Shown here in pieces: positions 54,242-63,467 of a stretch of DNA of 64,000 nucleotides (positions within the stretch are counted from its first letter, which is position 1; each line of letters starts with the position of its first letter). Made by a program: the position numbers and the translations under genes. Source of the DNA: Alphaproteobacteria bacterium (GTDB taxonomy: Bacteria > Pseudomonadota > Alphaproteobacteria > Caulobacterales > Parvularculaceae); the NCBI GenBank assembly GCA_016125455.1, contig WGLS01000001.1, positions 62,001 to 126,000 on the forward strand, given 5' to 3'. Under the pieces are notes generated by a model, which ran no database searches, was not told the DNA's origin, and saw only the letters and a program-made list of their open reading frames with translations.

Positions 54242-54970
54242 CTAGAATCGGAACTGGATTGATGCATCCGCCGCCGACATAACGAACGGTTCGCCAAGCG
54301 CCTGAAAGCCGCCAAGAGCGCCGCGGCCAAGCCTGTCCGGACCAAACACGATGTCGCGAGTCCGCAGGTAGACGTATTCGATCTGAAGCGTCGCACGGCG
54401 CGAGAGATCGACCGTGACCCCAGTGCGCCCTTGATACGCGAAGGCGGCGTCGCGCTGGCCGAGGCCATCGGCGAAAAAGCCGCCGCCGACGCCGGCGCCG
54501 ACAAACGCGCCAACCGGTCCGAACCGAACCACTTCGAAGTAGGCGTTCGACATCAGGAAGTGAGCCGTAAACTCGTCGGACGGCGTGACCGGGAACGGAG
54601 ACGTCACGCCGGGACCAAACCCGCCAAAAAGCGTGACTTCATCGAATGATGGCTGGAGAAACCGGTACTCGAGTTCCGTCCGCGTCCCCGCCGGATAGGC
54701 GACGCCAATTGCAAATGTTGGCGACGCTGCGTCTTCGAGGTCGATTACCCGCCGGTTCGGTGGCGTAAAGAACGACGCCGTCCTAGGATCGAAGGCGAGG
54801 TCCTGGTCGAGCCTGTTCGGCGACGCCCAACCAACGCCGAGGCGGGCGTAAAGGGCCCAATCGTCAGCGGCGGTCGCACTGTCGAAGCTCTGTGCAACCG
54901 CAGGCGCAGCGGTCAACAGCGCGGCAGCGACCGCCGAACCGGCCAGATATCGAAACGTCCGTCCAGGCAT
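54242..54970 (-). CDS. Outer-membrane beta-barrel protein
   Basis: 242 residues with a signal peptide (AAPAVAQ). Alternating hydrophobic strands (WALYARLGVGWASP, TELEYRFLQPSF, GAFVGAGVGGGFFADGL, ATLQIEYVYLRTRD) and the C-terminal SIQFRF with terminal Phe indicate an 8-stranded OmpW/OmpA-like barrel. Role unknown; it may be a surface or adhesion porin. Start is ATG 54970 (54994 is also in frame). A 117-bp gap separates it from mdh. Confidence 0.78.
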   Translation of the reverse strand: MPGRTFRYLAGSAVAAALLTAAPAVAQSFDSATAADDWALYARLGVGWASPNRLDQDLAFDPRTASFFTPPNRRVIDLEDAASPTFAIGVAYPAGTRTELEYRFLQPSFDEVTLFGGFGPGVTSPFPVTPSDEFTAHFLMSNAYFEVVRFGPVGAFVGAGVGGGFFADGLGQRDAAFAYQGRTGVTVDLSRRATLQIEYVYLRTRDIVFGPDRLGRGALGGFQALGEPFVMSAADASIQFRF

Positions 54971-55095
54971 GCGCGACGACCCCACTTGCTGCACCGCCGT
55001 TCTAGCTTACCCGTGCACCCGCGTTAACCCTGCCGCCGGTCACGCATCGGCGAGACGCCGCTCTCGCGCGACCGGCGCTAGGCACACCATGCGAT

Positions 55096-56550
55096 TCACC
55101 TCTTCGACAGCTTTTCGGCGGCGAAATAGTCTTTGGTCATCTTCGCGATCAACGGCGAGAGAACCAGCAGCGCGACAAGGTTGGGGGCCGCCATCAGGCC
55201 CGTCAACGTGTCCGCGACAAGCCAGAACAGCGAGACGATGTCTGTAATCTCTGGATTGCGCTCTGCCATCAGAACGACAGCGCCGAGGAAGACCACAAGG
55301 ATCCAGCTGAGTCGGAATGGCAGGATGCTCCGTTCGCCGAACAGGAACTCGCAGCAGCGTTCTCCATAATAGCTCCAGCCGAGAATGGTGGTGAAGCCGA
55401 ACAGCGTGAGGCCGAGCGCCACGATATGGCGGCCGATCCCCGGCAGTGAGTTTTCGAATGCGGCAACCGTGAGCGGCGAACCGGTCTCGCAGCCTTCCGG
55501 CAACAGGATCAACGACTCGCGCACGAACGGCGCGCAGGCTTCCGGGATGATACCCGCAGTCACGATGACCAACGCGGTGATCGAGCAGACAACGATCGTG
55601 TCGATGAAGGTGCCAAGCATCGCGACAATGCCCTGATTGACCGGATCCTTGTTCTGGGCGGCCGCGTGGGCAATCGGCGCCGATCCCTGCCCGGCCTCAT
55701 TGGAGAAAATGCCGCGCGCAACGCCCTTCTGCATCGACAGGAGAAGAAGGCCGCCGACAAACCCGCCCTTCGCCGCATCGAAGCCGAAGGCCTGGCCGAC
55801 AATCGTCGCTAACGCCGCCGGGACCGCCTCGATGTTCAAGCCAATGACGACGAGGCCGGCAAGGAGGTACGCGGTCGCCATGGCCGGCACGAGGCCGGAT
55901 GCAACATTCGCGATCCGCTTTATGCCCCCCAGAATAACCGCCGCGGCGCCGGTCGCGAGCACCAGACCGGACAGCCAGGGGGTTACGCCATAGGTTTCCC
56001 GGAGCGCATCCGCGATCGAATTCGATTGTATCGACGCCCCGGTGCCCCAAGAGGCAAGTATGCCGAACCCGGCGAATACAACGCCCAGCCAGGCCCATTT
56101 CGGTCCCATGCCGTTCTTTATGTAATACATTGGCCCGCCGACGTGCCGGCCGCTCTGGTCGACCTCGCGGAATCGCACGGCAAGAACGCCTTCTGCATAT
56201 TTGGAGGCCATCCCGACAAGTGCCGTCACCCACATCCAGAAGACTGCGCCCGGTCCCCCAATCGCAATCGCAACAGCGACGCCCGCAATGTTGCCGGTCC
56301 CGATGGTCGACGACAGGGCCGTCATAAGCGCAGCGAAGGGCGAGACGTCGCCTTCCTCGCCGTCTTTGGATCGTTTCCGGAACAACTCGCCGAATGCATA
56401 GGGAATGCGCCGGATCGGCATGAAGCCCAGGCGAACGGTAAGGTAGAGTCCGGTCGCGAGTAGCAGGATGAGAACGGGCGGATAGGAAACCGTGTCGGAA
56501 CCCCAGACGAGCCCGTTCGTCTGCTCGATCAAGCCTTGCAGTCCGTCCAT
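55096..56550 (-). CDS. Sodium:alanine/glycine symporter (AGCS family)
   Basis: 484 residues, about eleven membrane helices. SPFAALMTALSSTIGTGNIAG, GGPMYYIKNGMG and FSNEAGQGSAPIAHAAA are the signature segments of the AGCS family. It imports alanine or glycine with Na+ (glycine being also the predicted NRPS substrate, though that may be coincidence). GAGGGGA precedes the ATG. A strong hairpin lies 32-49 bp upstream. No glycine riboswitch fold is seen. Confidence 0.92.
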   Translation of the reverse strand: MDGLQGLIEQTNGLVWGSDTVSYPPVLILLLATGLYLTVRLGFMPIRRIPYAFGELFRKRSKDGEEGDVSPFAALMTALSSTIGTGNIAGVAVAIAIGGPGAVFWMWVTALVGMASKYAEGVLAVRFREVDQSGRHVGGPMYYIKNGMGPKWAWLGVVFAGFGILASWGTGASIQSNSIADALRETYGVTPWLSGLVLATGAAAVILGGIKRIANVASGLVPAMATAYLLAGLVVIGLNIEAVPAALATIVGQAFGFDAAKGGFVGGLLLLSMQKGVARGIFSNEAGQGSAPIAHAAAQNKDPVNQGIVAMLGTFIDTIVVCSITALVIVTAGIIPEACAPFVRESLILLPEGCETGSPLTVAAFENSLPGIGRHIVALGLTLFGFTTILGWSYYGERCCEFLFGERSILPFRLSWILVVFLGAVVLMAERNPEITDIVSLFWLVADTLTGLMAAPNLVALLVLSPLIAKMTKDYFAAEKLSKR

Positions 56551-56581
56551 GGGATCCCCTCGACGTTACGGATAACCGGCT

Positions 56582-56599
56582 GCGATCTTGCCAGATCGC
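56582..56599 (-). promoter_or_regulatory. Inverted repeat in the symporter leader
   Basis: GCGATCT-TGCC-AGATCGC, a perfect 7-bp stem with a tetraloop, extendable by a wobble and one more pair. It lies 32 bp upstream of the symporter ATG, between the likely promoter and the ribosome site. There is no T run; it may be an operator or an mRNA stabiliser. Confidence 0.4.
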
Positions 56600-56685
56600 G
56601 GCGCAACCCGACTGATCCGAGCGGCGCAGGCCGTTGTTTTGACAGGGCAGACTAGGCGGGGCCGGGCTTTGCTGTCCAGTTGATG

Positions 56686-56693
56686 CGATCGCC
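56686..56693. repeat. Target site duplication, left copy
   Basis: CGATCGCC, identical to 59284-59291 on the other side of the element. An 8-bp duplication fits IS1-type transposition. Removing the element and one copy restores a continuous sequence. Confidence 0.9.
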
Positions 56694-56712
56694 GGTAGTG
56701 TCTCAGTTTGAA
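56694..56712 (+). repeat. Left terminal inverted repeat
   Basis: GGTAGTGTCTCAGTTTGAA, identical to the reverse complement of the right end. Confidence 0.93.
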
Positions 56713-56735
56713 ATCTGGCCCGACTTTGATCGATT

Positions 56736-56764
56736 TTGAATCTTGGCGCGGCCTCCTATATGCT
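56736..56764 (+). promoter_or_regulatory. Likely promoter of the left cargo genes
   Basis: TTGAAT (56736-56741) and TATGCT (56759-56764) with a 17-bp spacer inside the left end of the element, followed by AGGAG at 56779-56783 ahead of the first small cargo frame. Confidence 0.5.
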
Positions 56765-56785
56765 TAGCGGTAAGCAATAGGAGTT

Positions 56786-57028
56786 TTGCGCTGTGACGAT
56801 GCGCACAAAGACACCAATCGAATGCCAGGCGGGCATCAAGGCTTTATCCAATCAAGTGAGAACGACCAGCCTTATAGCGCCGGTTGGGAACGGCACGCAC
56901 TTGAAGGTTTTGCCGGCGGAACTGCCAATGAGACCTACGACCGGAAGGCCGGACTGATAGCCGCTCTTGCGCCCAAGTGTCCCGAGTGCGGCCGCATTGG
57001 TGAGGTGAAAGAGACTGGTTGTGCCTAA
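56786..57028 (+). CDS. Cargo gene 1: small CxxC (zinc-ribbon-like) protein
   Basis: Up to 80 residues. The C-terminal end PKCPECGRIGEVKETGC looks like one knuckle of a zinc ribbon (CPEC ... C); before it is YSAGWERHALEGFAGGTANE. The frame uses codons like its neighbours. The start is uncertain: TTG 56786 sits too close to AGGAG, ATG 56822 (68 residues) has no clear site. It overlaps the next gene by 8 bases, so the pair is likely coupled. No family recognised. Confidence 0.5.
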   Translation: MRCDDAHKDTNRMPGGHQGFIQSSENDQPYSAGWERHALEGFAGGTANETYDRKAGLIAALAPKCPECGRIGEVKETGCA

Positions 57029-57254
57029 AGGCCCCAAAGGACAGAAGCGCCCCGCCGACGTTGTTTCCAACGCCGTGAAGGTGATGAAGATCGCCACCGG
57101 TGAAGAGGAAGAAGAGTTCGATCCCGATGACGGGAAGGACAAGGCTGCTCAGGCTATGGGCCGGAAGGGCGGGAAAGCGCGGGCGGAAAGCTTGAGCGCC
57201 AAGAAGCGCTCAGAGATCGCGAAGAAGGCTGCGGCGAAGCGCTGGCAACGCTAG
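57021..57254 (+). CDS. Cargo gene 2: lysine-rich KGG/RSEIA-motif protein
   Basis: 77 residues from GTG 57021 (MPKGPKGQKRP). It has an acidic middle (EEEEEFDPDDG) and a basic C-terminal part, GRKGGKARAESLSAKKRSEI then AKKAAAKRWQR. This GGKARA-RSEIA-KAA-RW module occurs in many short bacterial proteins and may bind nucleic acid. The same module opens the convergent P63C protein. Its stop shares CTAG with that gene's stop. Function unknown. Confidence 0.65.
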   Translation: MPKGPKGQKRPADVVSNAVKVMKIATGEEEEEFDPDDGKDKAAQAMGRKGGKARAESLSAKKRSEIAKKAAAKRWQR

Positions 57255-58261
57255 ATGCCCTTACCGGTATCATTCATGAACTCGAATGCCAGGTTCTCAT
57301 TGTAGGCCGGATGCCTGCGATTCAGCTTCGCCATGAAATCAGGATAGTCGTCGCTCAGCGCCATGATCGTCGTCACCGATGCGATATGCTCGCGCAGCTT
57401 CGGATGGCCGTGCTCTGGCGTTAGGCTTTGATGAATAGCCCCTTTTCGTCTTCCGGACGGGGCCTTTGGTGCGGTTCGTTTGATTTCCTCTAAGACCCCG
57501 GGTGCCAGCCGCCGATAGATAATGTCGTTGGTAATATGCCCGAAATACTGAGGCCGCTTCACGTTATCCTTTTGATAGTCGAGCCCTCGCAGGCGGAAGA
57601 GCTGTTGATAAAACTCATTCCCAAATGTGTAGACCCAAGGCTGCAATTCTTTGGCGATGTAAGCTTCAAGGATTTTGGCCAGCGCATTAGCTGCGCGAGT
57701 ATGCTGGTAGCCGGTCGCTTCATCGATCAGGCCGATGATGCCGACTCGCGTGAGGCCACGACTAAGAAGACGGCAGGTGGCGGCAATGTGGAGTTGGTTT
57801 TTTCGCAAAACTCCAGCGCGCTCGGCGTCCGCGAAAATGTCGCAAACATCAGGCAGGAGTTCGGCCCGATAGCCGATCATCTGGTTATCGCCATCCGTGA
57901 AAAGGATGGGTTTTGAATTCACCTCTAAGTCGTTGGGAAAGTAGGGCTTTAAGTTCTCTGCGGTCAAAAAAACCGGGACTTGGAATTCATCATCAAAGCG
58001 TCTGCCACCCTTCACTTTGCCGGTTCGGCCAATAGCCTTGACGAAATTTGCCCGCGCCAAAACGCGGGATTCGTCATCCAAAACGTAGCATTGCAGCTCG
58101 GCGCCGCCGATTTTGACGACGCCCTCACGACTAATAGCCTCGCGAAGGTTCCCCCACTTTGCCGCCGCCGCCTTGCGGGCAATTTCTGAGCGCCGCGCTG
58201 GGGTCATTTTGGCCGAGCGGGCTTTGGCGGCAGCCACCTTAACCGGGTTTTTTTCTTCCAC
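57251..58261 (-). CDS. Cargo gene 3: P63C domain protein
   Basis: 336 residues. The N-terminus KVAAAKARSAKMTPARRSEI then ARKAAAAKWGN repeats the motif of cargo gene 2. Then come an N-terminal domain (KIGGAELQCYVLDDESRVL) and the P63C region with TRVGIIGLIDEATGYQHTR and PWVYTFGNEFYQQLFRLRGL, known mostly from phage proteins related to antirepressors. A role in gene regulation or phage interplay is inference. GTG 58261 follows AAGGA at ideal spacing and leaves the repeat cluster in the intergenic region; ATG 58297 is the alternative. Confidence 0.85.
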   Translation of the reverse strand: MEEKNPVKVAAAKARSAKMTPARRSEIARKAAAAKWGNLREAISREGVVKIGGAELQCYVLDDESRVLARANFVKAIGRTGKVKGGRRFDDEFQVPVFLTAENLKPYFPNDLEVNSKPILFTDGDNQMIGYRAELLPDVCDIFADAERAGVLRKNQLHIAATCRLLSRGLTRVGIIGLIDEATGYQHTRAANALAKILEAYIAKELQPWVYTFGNEFYQQLFRLRGLDYQKDNVKRPQYFGHITNDIIYRRLAPGVLEEIKRTAPKAPSGRRKGAIHQSLTPEHGHPKLREHIASVTTIMALSDDYPDFMAKLNRRHPAYNENLAFEFMNDTGKGI

Positions 58262-58272
58262 CTCGAAGTCCT

Positions 58273-58324
58273 TGCTTGCAACTAATCCCGCAAGCATACT
58301 GCATGCAGAAATTACCTGCAAGCA
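58273..58324. promoter_or_regulatory. Four TGCWWGCA-type repeats, putative operator array
   Basis: TGCTTGCA (58273-58280), CGCAAGCA (58289-58296), TGCATGCA (58300-58307) and TGCAAGCA (58317-58324): four near-identical 8-mers in 52 bp between the divergent P63C and transposase genes. Copies 1 and 4 are reverse complements, and copy 3 is a palindrome. This looks like an operator array for a regulator carried by the element, perhaps the P63C protein. Confidence 0.55.
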
Positions 58325-58345
58325 GCAATTGTATGACGAAACTAC

Positions 58346-58374
58346 TTGACGATAAGCAAATAAGTTCACATATT
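58346..58374 (+). promoter_or_regulatory. Likely transposase promoter
   Basis: TTGACG (58346-58351) and CATATT (58369-58374), 17-bp spacer. The predicted transcription start falls at about 58381, on the transposase ATG itself, which implies a leaderless or near-leaderless mRNA. Confidence 0.5.
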
Positions 58375-58380
58375 AAGGGC

Positions 58381-59274
58381 ATGAACAAGTTGCCCATTAA
58401 GACCCGTGCGATGATCCTGAATATGCTGGTTGAGGGCAGCTCAATGCGCTCGATCAGCCGCATGACCGGCGTAAGCATCAACACGGTTTCAAAGTTGCTG
58501 GTGGATGCGGGAAAAGCCTGCGCCGCCTTCAATGACGCCCACGTTCGGGGCGTAAAAGCGGAGCGCGTTCAATGCGACGAAATCTGGTCTTTCACCTCCG
58601 CAAAACAGAAGAACGTGAAAGACGCCAAGGCCGCGCCGGAAGAAGCGGGCGACACATGGACATGGACCGCGCTCGATTCCGACAGCAAGCTGATCGTTTC
58701 TTACTTAGTCGGCGGTCGCGACAGTGAATACGCGAGCGCGTTCATGGACGATCTGGCCGGTCGCCTGGCAAACCGCGTTCAACTGACAACGGACGGCCAC
58801 AAGGCTTACCTCGAAGCCGTGGAAGGCGCGTTTGGCGCTGACGTCGACTACGCAATGTTGGTGAAGCTCTACGGCGAGCCGACAGGCAAATCAGCGGAGC
58901 GCCGCTACTCGCCGGGTGAGTGCTGCGGCATCCGCAAAGACGTAATCGAAGGTGAGCCTGACAAAGCAAAGATCAGCACCTCGCACGTCGAGCGGCAGAA
59001 CCTTAGCATGCGGATGCACATGCGCCGGTTTACGCGACTGACAAATGCTTTCTCAAAGAAGTTCGAGAACCACGTTCACATGGTCTCGCTTTACACAGTG
59101 TTCTACAACTTTGTTCGCATCCATAAGACGTTGAAAGTGACGCCAGCCATGGCGTCGGGTATCACCGACGAACTTCTGGAAATGGAAGACATCGTGAAGA
59201 TTATCGATGCAGCTGCGCCGAAGCCGGGTCGGCCGAAGACCTACAAGAAACGTGCGGCGGAAAATTCAAACTGA
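58381..59274 (+). CDS. IS1-family transposase (single-ORF type)
   Basis: 297 residues. An N-terminal HTH, NKLPIKTRAMILNMLVEGSS then MRSISRMTGVSINTVSKLL, precedes a DDE domain: Asp in RVQCDEIWSF, Asp in QLTTDGHKAY and Glu in TSHVERQNLSMRM, followed by RRFTRLTNAFSKKFENH and FYNFVRIHKTL. One continuous frame, no frameshift needed, unlike E. coli IS1. Start ATG 58381 matches the usual MNKLP start of relatives. The stop codon lies inside the right terminal repeat. It appears intact and so potentially active. Confidence 0.93.
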   Translation: MNKLPIKTRAMILNMLVEGSSMRSISRMTGVSINTVSKLLVDAGKACAAFNDAHVRGVKAERVQCDEIWSFTSAKQKNVKDAKAAPEEAGDTWTWTALDSDSKLIVSYLVGGRDSEYASAFMDDLAGRLANRVQLTTDGHKAYLEAVEGAFGADVDYAMLVKLYGEPTGKSAERRYSPGECCGIRKDVIEGEPDKAKISTSHVERQNLSMRMHMRRFTRLTNAFSKKFENHVHMVSLYTVFYNFVRIHKTLKVTPAMASGITDELLEMEDIVKIIDAAAPKPGRPKTYKKRAAENSN

Positions 59275-59283
59275 GACACTACC
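59265..59283 (-). repeat. Right terminal inverted repeat
   Basis: TTCAAACTGAGACACTACC, the exact complement of the left end; contains the transposase stop codon. Confidence 0.93.
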
Positions 59284-59379
59284 CGATCGCCTCGTGGCGT
59301 TGGGCATTAGCGCAGCCCATGTCGGCAATTTCCGCGACGACATCTGGACCTTCCCGCAATAGGCCCTAGTTTTTGGAAC
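59284..59379 (+). other. Right flank of the element with target duplication and possible gene tail
   Basis: Begins with the second CGATCGCC (59284-59291). Read in the frame GAT CGC CTC it encodes a short tail ending GNFRDDIWTFPQ-stop, which looks protein-like. Joining it to the left flank across the removed element meets a stop codon two codons before the duplication, so it is not a simply interrupted gene. It may be a relic. The promoter of the ferredoxin reductase gene must lie here or in the element. Confidence 0.35.
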
Positions 59380-61977
<2,598 letters not shown>

Positions 61978-62081
61978 GGGAGACCAGCCTGATCGACAGC
62001 CAGAACCATCCGGACAAGGGTTGACGCGGCGGACCTTCCGGCGTGGAATGAACAAAACGCGAACTCAACAACAGCTCCACT

Positions 62082-62582
62082 ATGACTGAATTTTCGACCG
62101 GGACCGAATTCTTGACTGGCGCGCCTTCAACCTGCTTTGCCGAAGACGGCGCGCCGCCGCCGATTTCGCAAAGACGCCCCGACAAGACATCGGAACTGAC
62201 CCGCGGCGTCGCGCGCCTTTTCCGTGACATGGGCCTCGCAATCCTGCCGGAATTCCAGTTGCCGACCGGCCGGCGCGTCGATCTCGCCGGCTTGAATGAG
62301 AAAGGCCGCATTATCGTGGCGGAAATCAAGTCATGCCGCGCCGATTTTGAGGCGGACCGTAAGTGGACAGACTATCTCGATTTTTGCGACGCCTTCTATT
62401 TCGCGGTCGATGCCGATTTTCCCCGCGAACTTCTGCCGCCGGACGAAGGCCTGATCGTCGCTGACGCCTTCGGCACCGCCATCCTGCGACACGCGCGCGA
62501 CCGAGCGCTGGCGCCGGCGCGCCGCAAGGCCCTAACGTTGAGATTTGCACGACAAGCGGCCTGTCGAAACATGACCGGGTAG
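62082..62582 (+). CDS. mmcB: MmcB family DNA repair protein
   Basis: 166 residues. The PD-(D/E)XK-like nuclease core reads VDLAGLNEKGRIIVAEIKS with the Asp and the E-x-K pair, and DYLDFCDAFYFAVDADFP follows as in MmcB of Caulobacter, which takes part in mitomycin-C damage repair beside ImuABC-type translesion synthesis. The first 40 residues are poorly conserved. It diverges from the EEP gene. Confidence 0.88.
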   Translation: MTEFSTGTEFLTGAPSTCFAEDGAPPPISQRRPDKTSELTRGVARLFRDMGLAILPEFQLPTGRRVDLAGLNEKGRIIVAEIKSCRADFEADRKWTDYLDFCDAFYFAVDADFPRELLPPDEGLIVADAFGTAILRHARDRALAPARRKALTLRFARQAACRNMTG

Positions 62583-62809
62583 CGCAGCAACCCTTGACCA
62601 AGTTCCCTAACGAATTCGCCGTCCGTCAAACGCGTCAACTGTCCCGGACCGACGGCGCTCTCAGATCTTGCGGCTTGCATCGGCCAGCGGTCGAGCTATT
62701 CTGCCCTACCGGAGTTTTTATGTCAGAGCTTGCAGCCAACTGAATCCTGACCCGTGCGCAACACGCCATGCCGTGGCGCGCTGTTCGATTCAGTCTGCAG
62801 GCAAATCCA
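62583..62809. other. Intergenic region upstream of yjhX
   Basis: 227 bases. No tRNA or terminator is evident. A short open frame ATGTCAGAGCTTGCAGCC (about 62718) closes after 7 codons. It presumably carries the yjhX promoter, which I cannot place with confidence. Confidence 0.3.
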
Positions 62810-63070
62810 ATGAACATTTCAAAGGCGGAGCAAAAGACTCTGCACGTTCTGGCGCGCGGCGGCACCGTCCTCGTCGAGAAGGACGACAGAGGCAAAATCG
62901 TCGAAATCAACTGCGTCACGCGAGATGGCTGGACGCTCGCTGATTGCACGCTTGGCGTGTTCAACAAACTGAGAAAGCGCCGCCTCATCGCATCGTCGGG
63001 TGGCGGCCCATACGGCATCACACGCGCCGGTCGCGCGGCGGTCCGGCCGCAACTCGACAATCGCGCATAG
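62810..63070 (+). CDS. yjhX: YjhX family protein (topoisomerase I inhibitor-like)
   Basis: 86 residues, [20 protein letters not shown], with [20 protein letters not shown] and a C-terminal VRPQLDNRA, closely patterned on E. coli YjhX (TopAI), a small HTH-like protein reported to inhibit TopA and to be countered by YjhQ. No YjhQ-like acetyltransferase adjoins it, so the toxin role here is an open question. Start ATG 62810; the following YbjQ gene starts 65 bp later. Confidence 0.88.
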   Translation: MNISKAEQKTLHVLARGGTVLVEKDDRGKIVEINCVTRDGWTLADCTLGVFNKLRKRRLIASSGGGPYGITRAGRAAVRPQLDNRA

Positions 63071-63134
63071 ACCACCATATCCCGGCGGCGGCAAACGCCG
63101 CCGCCATCTCCAAAGCATCCGAGGAAGCAACAAC

Positions 63135-63455
63135 ATGATCATCTCCACGACGCCGACAATCGAAGGTCGCCCGGTCCGAGAATACCGGGGCATTGTGACC
63201 GGCGAAGCCATCTTCGGCGCGAACGTTATTCGAGACCTGTTCGCAGGCATCCGTGATGTCGTAGGCGGACGATCGGGTTCGTATGAAAAGTCGCTGCGCG
63301 AAGCGCGGGAGATTGCCCTGAAGGAACTGACGGACGAGGCGTTAGAGCTCGGCGCGAACGCCGTCGTCGGCGTCGATCTCGACTATGAGGTCATCGGCGA
63401 AATGGGGTCGATGATGATGGTTTCGGCGTCAGGCACCGCCGTGACCATTGATTGA
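63135..63455 (+). CDS. YbjQ/UPF0145 family protein
   Basis: 106 residues, [20 protein letters not shown] then [36 protein letters not shown]: the YbjQ family, homopentameric proteins with heavy-metal-binding annotation but no proven function. GAGGAAG precedes the ATG at good distance. Confidence 0.92.
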   Translation: MIISTTPTIEGRPVREYRGIVTGEAIFGANVIRDLFAGIRDVVGGRSGSYEKSLREAREIALKELTDEALELGANAVVGVDLDYEVIGEMGSMMMVSASGTAVTID

Positions 63456-63467
63456 CGAATCAACACG

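Larger units (their letters stand above)
56694..59283 (+). mobile_element. IS1-family insertion element with three cargo genes
   Basis: 2,590 bp bounded by perfect 19-bp terminal inverted repeats, GGTAGTGTCTCAGTTTGAA at 56694-56712 and its complement at 59265-59283. The termini begin GGTA-TG like IS1 ends. An 8-bp target duplication, CGATCGCC, flanks it at 56686-56693 and 59284-59291, so the insertion is recent enough to be clean. It carries a single-ORF IS1-type transposase plus a CxxC mini-protein, a Lys-rich 77-residue protein and a P63C-domain gene. IS1 members are normally about 0.7-1.6 kb; the extra length is cargo. It lies between the AGCS symporter and the ferredoxin reductase operon. 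Confidence 0.93.

Noticed and set aside
56551-56693. Glycine riboswitch upstream of the AGCS symporter
   Set aside because: Only a simple hairpin is visible; no tandem glycine aptamer core could be traced.
56793-56966. Alternative small frame in the left cargo region (GTG 56793/ATG 56799), well spaced from AGGAG
   Set aside because: It uses several rare codons (TTA, AGA, ATA, AGG) and ends without overlap to the next gene; the CxxC frame looks more protein-like. Not fully excluded.
56681-59362. A host gene interrupted by the IS1-family element
   Set aside because: Removing the element and one target copy leaves an in-frame TGA two codons before the junction, so no continuous frame is restored.
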